From an uncultured Bacteroides sp. (lineage in GTDB: Bacteria > Bacteroidota > Bacteroidia > Bacteroidales > Bacteroidaceae): DNA of 64,000 nucleotides. Positions 1 to 9,144 of the stretch are shown here, in pieces. Location: positions 1,488,001-1,552,000 of the forward strand of contig NZ_OY782578.1 in assembly GCF_963677945.1 (NCBI RefSeq), read 5' to 3'. Below the pieces are notes generated by a model, which searched no databases, was not told where the DNA came from, and saw only the letters and a program-made list of their open reading frames with translations. Every line of letters starts with the position of its first letter. Positions within the stretch are counted from its first letter, which is position 1. Both the position numbers and the translations under genes were made by a program.

Positions 1-386
1 CAAATATAATGTTAGGAACTGATGATGGATATGCTAAAGGCACAGAATTAATTAACGCAATTCGCGAAAGAGCTGGATTAACAGATCTCTCGGCTACATC
101 TAATCAGCAATCAATGCTAGTTCTATTATTACAAGAGCGCCAAAGGGAGTTCTTTGCTGAAGGAAAGTGTTGGTTTGACTTATTGCGTTTAGGATCCAGA
201 GATAACTATAAATACAAAGATATTCTAATTGAACAGGTCTTATCTGTTGCTGGTGCTAATAATCAGGCAGTAATGCGTTCTAAACTAGCTGATACAAATT
301 CTTGGTACATGCCATACCATGAGGATGAAACAGCTGTGAATCCATTGCTTGAACAAAACTCTTATTATGGAAAACTTGGTAAATAA
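1..386 (+). CDS. SusD/RagB-family glycan-binding lipoprotein, C-terminal fragment (5' end outside window)
   Basis: The reading frame is already open at the window edge (first full codon at base 3), so only about the last 127 residues are visible. The segment with INAIRERAGL followed by LLQERQREFFAEGKCWFDLLR is the typical C-terminal part of SusD/RagB proteins, where an 'INxIRxRAG' helix precedes an 'ExxxExxxEGxRWFDLxR' helix. SusD proteins are outer-membrane surface lipoproteins that cap a SusC transporter and bind glycan. Its signal peptide and the expected upstream susC lie outside the window. The gene ends 27 bases before the first FAS1 lipoprotein gene and is probably in the same operon. 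Substrate cannot be told. Confidence 0.88.
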   Translation, partial: NIMLGTDDGYAKGTELINAIRERAGLTDLSATSNQQSMLVLLLQERQREFFAEGKCWFDLLRLGSRDNYKYKDILIEQVLSVAGANNQAVMRSKLADTNSWYMPYHEDETAVNPLLEQNSYYGKLGK

Positions 387-413
387 TTATAAACAGTTAA
401 TAAATATAATTAT

Positions 414-2009
414 ATGAAAAATATTAGTGGATTATTAATCCTGCTTATAGTTAGCTTGTGCTCATGTTCAGATCCATATGCAAATACTGCGTATATCGAG
501 GATATGAAGGAAGTTCCGGCTGCTACATATTTGAACGAGAACCCAGAGACGTATTCACTTTGGGTAGAATTGCTGAAATATACAGATCTGTACAATACAA
601 TAAATCTGAATTCAAGTTATACTTGCTTTGTACCGGACAATGATGCTATGAATGCATACTTGAAATCTAAAAATGTATCTTCTGTAAAGGATTTAAATAA
701 GGATGATGCAATAACTTTAGTGAAATATCACACGATAAAGGGAGCAAAGTATACATCGTCGGATTTTGAAAATGGAGCTTTGGCAGATACAACTGCTACT
801 GGTGATTTCTTATCAATACAGAATGGTGGGCTAAATGCAATTCGCATTAATGATGAAGCGTTGATTATTGGATTGGATAAAGATGTGACCAATGGAGTAA
901 TTCAAACAATAGACCATGTATTAACTCCTATTACAGAAACAATCTGGGATAAAATGCAGGTTTCTTCATATTCAATATTGAAGAGTGCCATAGAAGCTAC
1001 TGGTTATAGTGAGCAACTAAAAAAGATAGTAACAACAGAGACTTTACCTGATAACACAGTTAGTGTACGAAAATATAAATATACATTGTTTGCTGTGTCT
1101 AATGATGCTTTTGCAAAAATGAATATTACAGATTTGAGCTCATTGGCTACATATTTGGGAGCTACAGATGCTAACTATACAGACCCTTCAAATCCTGTAA
1201 ATAAGTATATATCTTATCATATTATAGACCAGATGTTGTCATTTAACTCACTTGCAAAATTTGAAGCAAAAGAAACTTCAAAAAATATTGCGACTTTAGC
1301 AGAAAATGAGTTGATTAACTTGTCTGTTCAAAATAATAATTTGTACCTAAACTACGATGCTAATACAACATCTGGTGTGCTACTCAATGTAATTAATAGC
1401 AATTGTAAAAATGGGGTAGTACATGAAGTTGATAATATTATGCCTGTAACAACTCCACCCGCAACGACTGTTCAATGGGAATTGACGGATTATTCTTATT
1501 TAGCAGCACTCTATTCTGCTTCTTATAGAATCACAACTCTAAGTTCTTCTTTTTCAAATTGGATTGATAGTAATGCAAATGGTGTTGAATGTTATAAATG
1601 GCAGTCAGTACCGGAAGATAGGAATGGCGTAGGATATTATGTAGCCGATAAAGGACAGACGGTTAAGAAGGATGCATTGAACTCTGACTACTTGATGCTT
1701 CAGTTAGGTATGTTTGGATGGGTTGAAATGAAAACTCCTGCAATTATTAAAGGTAAATATACTCTAATGATAAATCACTTTAATGCTTTGGCCAAAGCTA
1801 AAGGTGCTAAACTATCATTTATTATTGATGGTAAATATGTAGGAAGCCAAATCGCAACTTCTGGTAATTCATCAAAAAAGGATGAATTCCTAAGTACAAC
1901 TATCGGTGAGGTTGAATTTACAGCTACAACAAATCATACACTGAAGATTCTGGCTGGTGATACAGATATTTCATATTTGGATTGTTTAATCTTTAAGCCA
2001 ATTATTTAA
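414..2009 (+). CDS. Fasciclin (FAS1) repeat lipoprotein, paralogue 1
   Basis: 531 residues. A short hydrophobic signal ends in a lipobox (Leu-Cys-Ser-Cys, lipidated Cys18) followed by Ser-Asp, so an outer-membrane lipoprotein is expected. Two FAS1-type domains follow: about residues 38-172, with CFVPDNDAM near the start and GVIQTIDHVL at the end, and about 182-343, with LFAVSNDAF and ending GVVHEVDNIM. These endings match the H2-box-like motif of fasciclin domains. Residues about 345-531 form a beta-rich domain that I read as a jelly-roll-like, possibly carbohydrate-binding module. It lies between a SusD fragment and a second FAS1 lipoprotein, all in one direction with short gaps, so it is probably an accessory surface protein of this SusC/D system. 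FAS1 domains are known adhesion folds; the binding partner is unknown. Confidence 0.85.
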   Translation: MKNISGLLILLIVSLCSCSDPYANTAYIEDMKEVPAATYLNENPETYSLWVELLKYTDLYNTINLNSSYTCFVPDNDAMNAYLKSKNVSSVKDLNKDDAITLVKYHTIKGAKYTSSDFENGALADTTATGDFLSIQNGGLNAIRINDEALIIGLDKDVTNGVIQTIDHVLTPITETIWDKMQVSSYSILKSAIEATGYSEQLKKIVTTETLPDNTVSVRKYKYTLFAVSNDAFAKMNITDLSSLATYLGATDANYTDPSNPVNKYISYHIIDQMLSFNSLAKFEAKETSKNIATLAENELINLSVQNNNLYLNYDANTTSGVLLNVINSNCKNGVVHEVDNIMPVTTPPATTVQWELTDYSYLAALYSASYRITTLSSSFSNWIDSNANGVECYKWQSVPEDRNGVGYYVADKGQTVKKDALNSDYLMLQLGMFGWVEMKTPAIIKGKYTLMINHFNALAKAKGAKLSFIIDGKYVGSQIATSGNSSKKDEFLSTTIGEVEFTATTNHTLKILAGDTDISYLDCLIFKPII

Positions 2010-2020
2010 AATAGATTAAT

Positions 2021-3652
2021 ATGAAAAAGATATTTATTATATTATTATTTATTTGTCCACTTTTTATATCCTGTAATGATACCTGGAATGATTATTTTTA
2101 TGGAGATAAGGGGTTGGAAATTGATGAAAGTTCTAAGACTTTAACAGAATTTTTACAAGAAAATTCAGAATATTCTCAATTCTATGATCAGTTAAAGAAT
2201 ACAGGATTAAATAATGAACTTACAAAAGATCAAAAGATTACTTTGTGGGTTGCAAATAATGAAGCAATGTCGGCATCTGGTATTAAGTCAAATGATACTT
2301 TAAGAATGAAGTATCATATGAATTATTTGCCGTTTATTCATTCTGATTTGAAAGATGGACTTCGTATTCGTTCCTTAAATGGTATATATCTTCAGATCTC
2401 TCAGAATGATGAGGATCTTTATATAAACAATGCCAAAATTCTAAAAACTTATGTTTTGAAAAATGGAGTAGTACATGTTATAGATAAATTGTTAAAGTCA
2501 AAAATTAACATGTATGATTATTTGCGCCAGTTAGGTGATGACTATTCAATAATTCGCGATTCCATTTTTGCACAGAATATTCAGGTCTTTGATAAAGCTA
2601 ATTCTATTCCTATTGGTGTTGACAAGACTGGTAATACGTTATATGATTCTATATTTTATGTATATAATCCATTATTTGATAAGGTTAAGTTTAATTCTGA
2701 ATTTTCTCAGTTTACAGCTTTGGTTCCTAGTAATGCTGTTGTAAAAAAATGTTTTGAAAAACTGGATACTCAATATAAATTGATGGGTAAGCAACTTAGT
2801 AAAGCTGATACGATTTTAGCTATGACGTGGATTAAAGAAGCTACATTTTATAATGGCATTATCACTGATTTTAGTAATAAAGATACTAGATCGGCCTTTA
2901 ATCGTGTTTGGCGTGATCCTATTCAGAAGATTGACAATTCAGATCCTGTAGAATTAAGCAATGGAATGCTTTATTATGTTACAGATTTAAAAATACCGAA
3001 TAATGTGATCCTTGGTCGTGTGAAGTCCTTGATTGAATATTGGCAACATTTGTCAGAAGATCAAAAAGACTGGTATCAGTTTAAAGGTGTTCTTAAAAAA
3101 GCGGATGGATCTGATGATATATCTATCCTTAAAGATGCGGCAACTCCTAAACCAACAGTTCTTCCAAACTACTTGGTTTTGAGTATAGCAGGAAACCCTG
3201 CTTCCGCTGATGAATTCTCTGTTAGCTTCCCTCCACTGGAGAAATATACAGAAGGATCAAAAACCTTGGTTCGTAAAATTCAAGTTCCACCTGGAGAATA
3301 TAATTTGTATATGGGATTCCGTAGTTCATACCATCCGTATGTTAATGTATATTTTGCTAATGATGATGAGTCTGGAAATTATGTATATAAAAAAGTTGCT
3401 GAAAATTTGCAGGCAAGTCTGTCAACACCTTGGAATTTTGACCGTGTCAATGAAACTGAAGCCGATTTAATTAAAGGTGGAGTGAAAAAATGGGACGGGC
3501 TAGGTGGTTTAGTTGGTGTTGTAAATGTCAGTGGAGATGCAATGACTTCATTTAGAATAAAGGTTGAATTTAGTAACCTTGCTGCACCTGGAAAAGCAAA
3601 GAAAATGGGCCTTTATCATTGGGCATTAAAGCCAACAGAGAATAATTATTAA
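2021..3652 (+). CDS. Fasciclin (FAS1) repeat lipoprotein, paralogue 2
   Basis: 543 residues. The signal peptide ends in a lipobox (Phe-Ile-Ser-Cys, Cys18). A first FAS1 domain covers about residues 38-160: a TLWVANNEAM segment corresponds to the usual 'TVFAPxNxAF' and it closes with GVVHVIDKLL. A second, more divergent domain runs to about 330, with TALVPSNAVV. The C-terminal part (about 330-543) carries a beta-rich module with the same order of motifs as paralogue 1: a YLVLSIAG strand, a PPGEYNLYMGF segment and a final strand ending in KPT. The gene starts 11 bases after paralogue 1 and ends 7 bases before susC, so all are likely co-transcribed. I infer an ancient tandem duplication with divergence; function beyond surface adhesion or ligand capture cannot be assigned. 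Confidence 0.83.
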   Translation: MKKIFIILLFICPLFISCNDTWNDYFYGDKGLEIDESSKTLTEFLQENSEYSQFYDQLKNTGLNNELTKDQKITLWVANNEAMSASGIKSNDTLRMKYHMNYLPFIHSDLKDGLRIRSLNGIYLQISQNDEDLYINNAKILKTYVLKNGVVHVIDKLLKSKINMYDYLRQLGDDYSIIRDSIFAQNIQVFDKANSIPIGVDKTGNTLYDSIFYVYNPLFDKVKFNSEFSQFTALVPSNAVVKKCFEKLDTQYKLMGKQLSKADTILAMTWIKEATFYNGIITDFSNKDTRSAFNRVWRDPIQKIDNSDPVELSNGMLYYVTDLKIPNNVILGRVKSLIEYWQHLSEDQKDWYQFKGVLKKADGSDDISILKDAATPKPTVLPNYLVLSIAGNPASADEFSVSFPPLEKYTEGSKTLVRKIQVPPGEYNLYMGFRSSYHPYVNVYFANDDESGNYVYKKVAENLQASLSTPWNFDRVNETEADLIKGGVKKWDGLGGLVGVVNVSGDAMTSFRIKVEFSNLAAPGKAKKMGLYHWALKPTENNY

Positions 3653-3659
3653 TTTAAAA

Positions 3660-6600
3660 ATGGATATTAGAATGAATAAATATAAATATATAATACTGAT
3701 ACTTTTTATGTTTCTTGGCACTATTTCGGTGGTTGCTCAGAATCTCATAAAATTGGAAGGTACAGTAGTAGATCCTTATAATAATGCTCCAATTGAAGGA
3801 GCTGTGATAAGTCTTAGCGGGCAGTCTGGTTCGGTTAAAACTGATGCGAAAGGATATTTTCAAGTAGAAGTTAAATCCCTGAAAGGAGAAATTAGTGTAT
3901 GGTATCCCGGATATTATACAAATGTTCAACCTATTGCCAATCGGAAGAAAATACGATTTGTAATGGTTTCTCAAGATAAATATGGCTATTCCGAAAATAT
4001 GATTTTACCGCTAAAAGGAATTACAGAATTTCGCAATAAGCAGACTAATCTAAATACTATCTCCAAAAATGGAATAAATTTGAATAAAGTAGACTTGGAT
4101 CAGAGTCTTATGAATATTCCTGGTTTGCAACTTATCGGTAAAGGAGGAATGCCTGGTGAAGGCAACTATTTTAGCATCAGAGGAGCCAATACTGTAACTG
4201 CAAACTCCATGCCTTTGATTGTTATTAACGGTGTGCCATATATGCCAGATATGAACGAATCTGGAATTATAGGAGGTCATTCAAGAAATATTTTAGGTGT
4301 AATGAATGCTCACGATATTCAGAATATAACAGTATTGAAAGGTGCAGATGCTGCATTGTATGGTTCTTTAGGTTCTAATGGAGTTATCATGATTGAAACA
4401 GATAAAGCTGTAGATTTAGATACTAAGGTTGAATTTATTGGTCAGTATGGTTTTGAAAAGAATCAGTCAACTTTTCCTGTAATGGGAGTGAATGACTATA
4501 AAAGCTATATTAGTAATGTTGCTTTGACCAAGTACTCTGATATGGCTGATGTATTGACACAGTTTCCTTATTTGATTGATGATCCAACTTTCTACTATAA
4601 GTATAAATACAATAACAATACTAATTGGCAGAATGAAATCTATTCACCAGGTTTTTTTGCAGACAATGTATTAAAGATTAAAGGAGGAGATGCTATTGCT
4701 AAATACGATATTTCTTTGGGATATCAGAATAAGTCTGGTCAACTCAAAGGTGCAAATTTTTCTAAATTCTATACACGTTTAAATGCTGATGTGAATCTAA
4801 ATAAGAAGTTATCAATGTTTTCTACTGTTTCAATGGCTTATATTAATAGTCAGATGCAGGAACAAGGTATGATTGAAGAAACAAATCCTTTGCTCACAGC
4901 ATTAAAAAAAGCTCCGCTATTATCTCCTTATGAAAAGGATGCTGATAATAATTTACTTCCGGATTTAGCAATAATCCGTAATGCCGATGGAAATCTTATT
5001 GAGAATAATATGGTAAGTAACCCTTTAGCTGTAGTTTCAAATGTGAAGATGAAGGAACATTTGTATGATGTACAAATGAATGTTGGTTTGAATTATAAAT
5101 TAACGGACGCGTTCAGTTTGAAGGGGATAGTTGGATTATATTATAACAGAGGTTATCAGTCTACATTTATTCCGGGTGTTTCTGATCAAACTATTATGCC
5201 TCTTGAAGATCAGATTGCTGAAAATACTATCAGAGCTGGACAAACAGAGACTTTCAATACATATTTTAACCTGAATGCAAATTATGCTAAGACATTTAAT
5301 AAAGTTCATGCTTTTAAAGCTTCAGTAGGAGTTCAGGTTGCAATGAATAAGAGTGAATGTGATGCAGGTAAAGGTGTCAACTCAAGTTCGGACTTCTATA
5401 AAACATTAAATTATGTGAGTACTACCGGAGGTCGTTCGTTTTATGGATATAATGATTTATGGAATTGGCTGAATTATAATTATAGCACACAATATACATA
5501 CAATAACCAGATTGCTGCAGGAATAAACTTATCAATGGACGCATCTTCATCGATAGGACCAGATGCTTCCAGATATCATCTTTACCCAGCTTTCAATGTT
5601 GCATGGTACGCAAAAAACTCTCTTTTTAAAGATGTTGAGATTCTTAATAACTTAACATTAAGAGCTGAATATGTTACTACTGGCAATAGTCGCTTTTCTT
5701 CTTCTTTGAGTAAATATAATTATCTGAATAAAGTTTTCAGACAACTATCGGGCTTGACCAGGGCTGGCATTCCTAATACAAATATTGTTCCTGAACTGAA
5801 TAGAACATTTGGACTAGGAGCCGATTTGTCTTTATGGAATCACCGTATAGATATGACATTAGATTACTACAATACTAAAAATAGTAATTTGATTATGCCA
5901 CGCTCTATTTCTTCTGCTTTTGGTGTTGATTATTTGTATGATAATGTAGCTACAGCAAAGAATACAGGATTTGAAGCAGGATTGCAGCTAGCTGTTGTCC
6001 AGACTAAAAACTGGAAATGGTATGTAGGTGGAACAGTTTCTTTCAATAAAAATGAAATTACAGATTTAGATGGAGAAAACAGTTTGGTTTTGAATATGGC
6101 TGATGGCTCTGCTGTTGTTTCTGAAGTTGGAAGTCCTCTGTATAGTTTCTATGGATATAAAACAGCTGGAGTATTTTCAACTGCAAAAGAGGCTCAGACT
6201 GCGGGAAAAAACGGAGCTTCTTTGACTAATATTGCAGGAAAAGCTTTTGGAGCTGGAGATATACATTTTGTTGATCAGAATAATGATGGTATAATAGATG
6301 ACAGAGATAGAGTAAACCTGGGAAGTGCAGCTCCTGATTTTTATGGCAATTTCTTTACAAACCTACAATATAAAGGTTTTGAATTGTCAGCGACATTTGG
6401 TTATAGTAAAGGTAACAAAATGTATAATGCCGTTCGTCAGAGTATGGAATCTATGAAGGACTTTACAAATCAGTTGATTTCGGTAAATAATCGTTGGACC
6501 ACTGAAGGGCAGGTTACTAATATGCCAAAAGCTATTTATGGAGATCCGATGGGAAATGCACGTTTCTCTGATCGTTGGATTGAAGATGCTTCTTTTATCA

Positions 6601-6809
6601 AACTAAAAGAGCTGATGTTAAGTTATAAATTTAAGTACTTAGGAGGTACTACCGTATTCGTGTCAGGAGAAAATCTGTTTACTATTACAGATTATCTTGG
6701 ATTAGATCCTGAAACAATGTATTCATATGATTCTTCAATGAGAGGATTTGATTATGGTAAGATAGCTCTTCCTCGTTCTATTAAATTTGGTTTTAAATTA
6801 CAATTCTAA
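3660..6809 (+). CDS. SusC/RagA-family TonB-dependent outer-membrane transporter
   Basis: 1049 residues, normal length for SusC. The signal peptide ends at about VVAQ (residue 27). A carboxypeptidase-D-like regulatory domain (about 30-107) has the expected GTVVDPYNNAPIEGA pattern. The plug domain (about 130-250) contains FSIRGANTV, PLIVINGVPY and the SusC signature KGADAALYGSLGSNGVI. The rest is a TonB-dependent barrel ending in aromatic GFKLQF. Unlike the second SusC in this window, I see no 'DEIVVTG'-type TonB-box segment between the regulatory domain and the plug. A second ATG at 3672 gives a more usual signal peptide and may be the true start. It imports an oligomeric nutrient across the outer membrane with the SusD encoded just downstream. 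Confidence 0.93.
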   Translation: MDIRMNKYKYIILILFMFLGTISVVAQNLIKLEGTVVDPYNNAPIEGAVISLSGQSGSVKTDAKGYFQVEVKSLKGEISVWYPGYYTNVQPIANRKKIRFVMVSQDKYGYSENMILPLKGITEFRNKQTNLNTISKNGINLNKVDLDQSLMNIPGLQLIGKGGMPGEGNYFSIRGANTVTANSMPLIVINGVPYMPDMNESGIIGGHSRNILGVMNAHDIQNITVLKGADAALYGSLGSNGVIMIETDKAVDLDTKVEFIGQYGFEKNQSTFPVMGVNDYKSYISNVALTKYSDMADVLTQFPYLIDDPTFYYKYKYNNNTNWQNEIYSPGFFADNVLKIKGGDAIAKYDISLGYQNKSGQLKGANFSKFYTRLNADVNLNKKLSMFSTVSMAYINSQMQEQGMIEETNPLLTALKKAPLLSPYEKDADNNLLPDLAIIRNADGNLIENNMVSNPLAVVSNVKMKEHLYDVQMNVGLNYKLTDAFSLKGIVGLYYNRGYQSTFIPGVSDQTIMPLEDQIAENTIRAGQTETFNTYFNLNANYAKTFNKVHAFKASVGVQVAMNKSECDAGKGVNSSSDFYKTLNYVSTTGGRSFYGYNDLWNWLNYNYSTQYTYNNQIAAGINLSMDASSSIGPDASRYHLYPAFNVAWYAKNSLFKDVEILNNLTLRAEYVTTGNSRFSSSLSKYNYLNKVFRQLSGLTRAGIPNTNIVPELNRTFGLGADLSLWNHRIDMTLDYYNTKNSNLIMPRSISSAFGVDYLYDNVATAKNTGFEAGLQLAVVQTKNWKWYVGGTVSFNKNEITDLDGENSLVLNMADGSAVVSEVGSPLYSFYGYKTAGVFSTAKEAQTAGKNGASLTNIAGKAFGAGDIHFVDQNNDGIIDDRDRVNLGSAAPDFYGNFFTNLQYKGFELSATFGYSKGNKMYNAVRQSMESMKDFTNQLISVNNRWTTEGQVTNMPKAIYGDPMGNARFSDRWIEDASFIKLKELMLSYKFKYLGGTTVFVSGENLFTITDYLGLDPETMYSYDSSMRGFDYGKIALPRSIKFGFKLQF

Positions 6810-6821
6810 TTGTACTCAATT

Positions 6822-8456
6822 ATGAAAAAAATAATATATTCAATATGTGCTTTTTCTTTTTCCATCTTACTGTCAGGATGCAACAGCTTTTTTAATCCAG
6901 ATGCAGATGATGTTCTTCAGGAAAAAGATTATGTTAGTAATTATACAGAACTTTATTCAGGATTTATGGGAATTGCCGGAGCTGTGCAGTCTGTTGCAGA
7001 AAAAGGTATGTTTCTAGAAGGTTTACGTGGTGATTTGTTTGAACCAACAAATAATGCATCGCGTGATATTTGGGATGTATATAATTACTCTGATAATTTG
7101 AAAGGCAACTCTTTGGCTGATCCGAAAGGTTATTATAATGTTATATTAAACTGTAATGATTACATTCAGCATGTTTTAGCATATAGAAAAGCAAACCCTA
7201 CTGCATTATCAACAGATGTCTATGACGGCCTGATAGGTGGGGCGCTTCGTTATAAAGCATGGACATATCTAATGTTGGCTAAAATTTATGGTGAAGCAAT
7301 TTATCTAGATGATCCCCTTACTTCCTATAAAGATTTGTCGAAGTATCCAACTTTAGGATTTGATGAGATTATTGAAAAATGCCGTTCATTAATAGTTGAT
7401 GGTGTAGATGGTGTAAATGGTAAAGGTGTAATCAGATGGTCGGCTGAACTTTTTCCTGGTCAGGCTGATTCACCTACTAACTTGCAATGGAATCGTATAT
7501 GTCCAACTCCTGAATGCTTATTGGCGGAAATTTATTTATACCAGAATAACTATCAGGAAGCCTGGAATAATTGTGTGAGTATAATTCGCCAGGGAGGTGA
7601 AGAAGCTAGTTTCCAATTGAATCTAAGTGAGTACAATGGTGAGTGGAAAAAGTTTGGTAGAGAATTCTGCCGTATGGAACATATAACTGTTGCTTTCTTT
7701 GACTACAGTTTGAATCAGACTAATCATGTAATTGATTACTTGTCGAATACAGCACCTAATTCATATTATCTTAGACCTACTGAAGCTGCAATGAACCGAT
7801 TCAATAATCAATATACTTCTGGTGGTCTTTTGGGTGATAAGTATAGAGGATATGGAGTCACATTTAAGCAAATCAATAATGATTGGGTGATGGAGAAATT
7901 TCTTTCTGGTCACGAAACTTCAAGTACAATTTATCGAAATGATGTACAGATTAGTTTATATCGTGCTGCACAAATTCACCTTTTCTTGGTAGAAGCTTTG
8001 GTCGGACTTGGACGTTTTCAGGAAGCTTTGGCATTCCTAAATGATGGAATAGGGTCTTACTACGATACTACTACTGGGGTATTTTTGCCTCCTTTCCAAG
8101 AGTATCCATCATCCCTGTATGTAACTTCATCTTCTAGCAATATGGCAAATCGTGGAATCCGTGGACGAGTTGACTTAAAAAAAGTTGGAGAATCGGTTCT
8201 GAAAACTCCTGATGCTGACATTAATAAAGATAAGATGATGCTCGATTCTCTTCTTGTTGAAGAAACATCACTAGAAATGGCTGGTGAAGCTTCTGCATAT
8301 TATACGATGATTCGTATGGCTAAACGTTGGGGAGATAACACTCGTAAGGTATGGGCGGATAAAGTTGCTTCTAAATATCCTAATGATGGAAGTAATATTA
8401 AAACAAAATTGGAATCAAATATGAATAATTGGTTTATTAAGTATGATCTTAAATAA
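6822..8456 (+). CDS. SusD/RagB-family lipoprotein paired with the preceding SusC
   Basis: 544 residues from ATG 6822. A TTG four codons upstream keeps the frame open, but the ATG gives a proper signal peptide with lipobox Leu-Ser-Gly-Cys (Cys20). The N-terminal half has the alpha-helical TPR-like layout of SusD proteins (GALRYKAWTYLMLAKIYGEA, then PTPECLLAEIYLYQNNYQEA), and the middle has a variable ligand-binding part. The usual C-terminal 'ExxxExxxEG' helix is present in diverged form (LLVEETSLEMAGEASAYYTM). It starts 12 bases after susC, the normal arrangement for a SusC/D pair. The operon ends here at a strong stem-loop (8491-8533). No glycoside hydrolase is seen in this operon within the window, so the substrate stays open. 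Confidence 0.9.
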   Translation: MKKIIYSICAFSFSILLSGCNSFFNPDADDVLQEKDYVSNYTELYSGFMGIAGAVQSVAEKGMFLEGLRGDLFEPTNNASRDIWDVYNYSDNLKGNSLADPKGYYNVILNCNDYIQHVLAYRKANPTALSTDVYDGLIGGALRYKAWTYLMLAKIYGEAIYLDDPLTSYKDLSKYPTLGFDEIIEKCRSLIVDGVDGVNGKGVIRWSAELFPGQADSPTNLQWNRICPTPECLLAEIYLYQNNYQEAWNNCVSIIRQGGEEASFQLNLSEYNGEWKKFGREFCRMEHITVAFFDYSLNQTNHVIDYLSNTAPNSYYLRPTEAAMNRFNNQYTSGGLLGDKYRGYGVTFKQINNDWVMEKFLSGHETSSTIYRNDVQISLYRAAQIHLFLVEALVGLGRFQEALAFLNDGIGSYYDTTTGVFLPPFQEYPSSLYVTSSSSNMANRGIRGRVDLKKVGESVLKTPDADINKDKMMLDSLLVEETSLEMAGEASAYYTMIRMAKRWGDNTRKVWADKVASKYPNDGSNIKTKLESNMNNWFIKYDLK

Positions 8457-8490
8457 CCTTTTAATAGAAAGTGTGATTATCCAATAACTA

Positions 8491-8533
8491 AAAATGCATT
8501 GCTGAAATATAAAAATCAGCAATGCATTTTTTA
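8491..8533. terminator. Bidirectional intrinsic terminator between susD and xpt
   Basis: Perfect 15-base inverted repeat, arms at about 8491-8505 (AAAATGCATTGCTGA) and 8516-8530, with a run of T after the right arm and of A before the left arm. It lies between two convergent genes and can terminate both. Confidence 0.9.
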
Positions 8534-8554
8534 TTTTATTATTATATTCGAATC

Positions 8555-9121
8555 TTATCTAATTTTTATTTCGCAATTGGATAAATCATCGATAATAGCT
8601 AAAGATTCTACATGGACATTTTTTTCGCGAAGAATTTTTCCTCCATCTTGGAATGCTTTTTCTATGATAAATCCCATACCGCTAAGGGTTGCACCAGATT
8701 GGTTAATAAGGTCGATCATTCCTAAGGCTGCATTTCCGTATGCAAGGAAGTCGTCTATAAATAGAACATGATCTTCAGGCGTAAGGAAGTTGTTGCTTAT
8801 GCAAACAGTATAATCTCTGTCTTTAGTGAAAGAATGCACTGTTGTGGTAAGCATATTCTCCATAGTTTTAGGTTGTTTCTTCTTTACAAAAACAACAGGA
8901 AGCTGCATTAAATACCCTACCATAATAGCTGGAGCAATTCCGCTAGCTTCAATTGTTACTACCTTATTTATGTGCTCGTTTTTAAAACGGGTAACAAATT
9001 CCTGAGCTATTTTATGCATCAGCATGGGGTCCATCTGATGATTGATAAAACTGTCTACTTTTAAAATTCCGCCTTCATAGCATTTGCCATCTTGCAGAAT
9101 GCGTTTCTTTAATATATCCAT
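8555..9121 (-). CDS. xpt: Xanthine phosphoribosyltransferase
   Basis: 188 residues, the usual Xpt length. Xpt transfers ribose-5-phosphate from PRPP to xanthine, giving XMP for guanine nucleotide salvage in the cytoplasm. The PRPP-binding loop is visible as [13 protein letters not shown], the place where type I phosphoribosyltransferases have two acidic residues followed by a small-residue turn. The upstream [10 protein letters not shown] strand-turn is also typical of xanthine/adenine PRTases. It starts 23 bases after the NCS2 permease gene on the same strand, so uptake and salvage of xanthine are coupled in one operon. No purine riboswitch is recognisable upstream. HPRT-like enzymes are a less likely alternative. 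Confidence 0.92.
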   Translation of the reverse strand: MDILKKRILQDGKCYEGGILKVDSFINHQMDPMLMHKIAQEFVTRFKNEHINKVVTIEASGIAPAIMVGYLMQLPVVFVKKKQPKTMENMLTTTVHSFTKDRDYTVCISNNFLTPEDHVLFIDDFLAYGNAALGMIDLINQSGATLSGMGFIIEKAFQDGGKILREKNVHVESLAIIDDLSNCEIKIR

Positions 9122-9144
9122 AATTAATCGACTATTTCTCTTTC

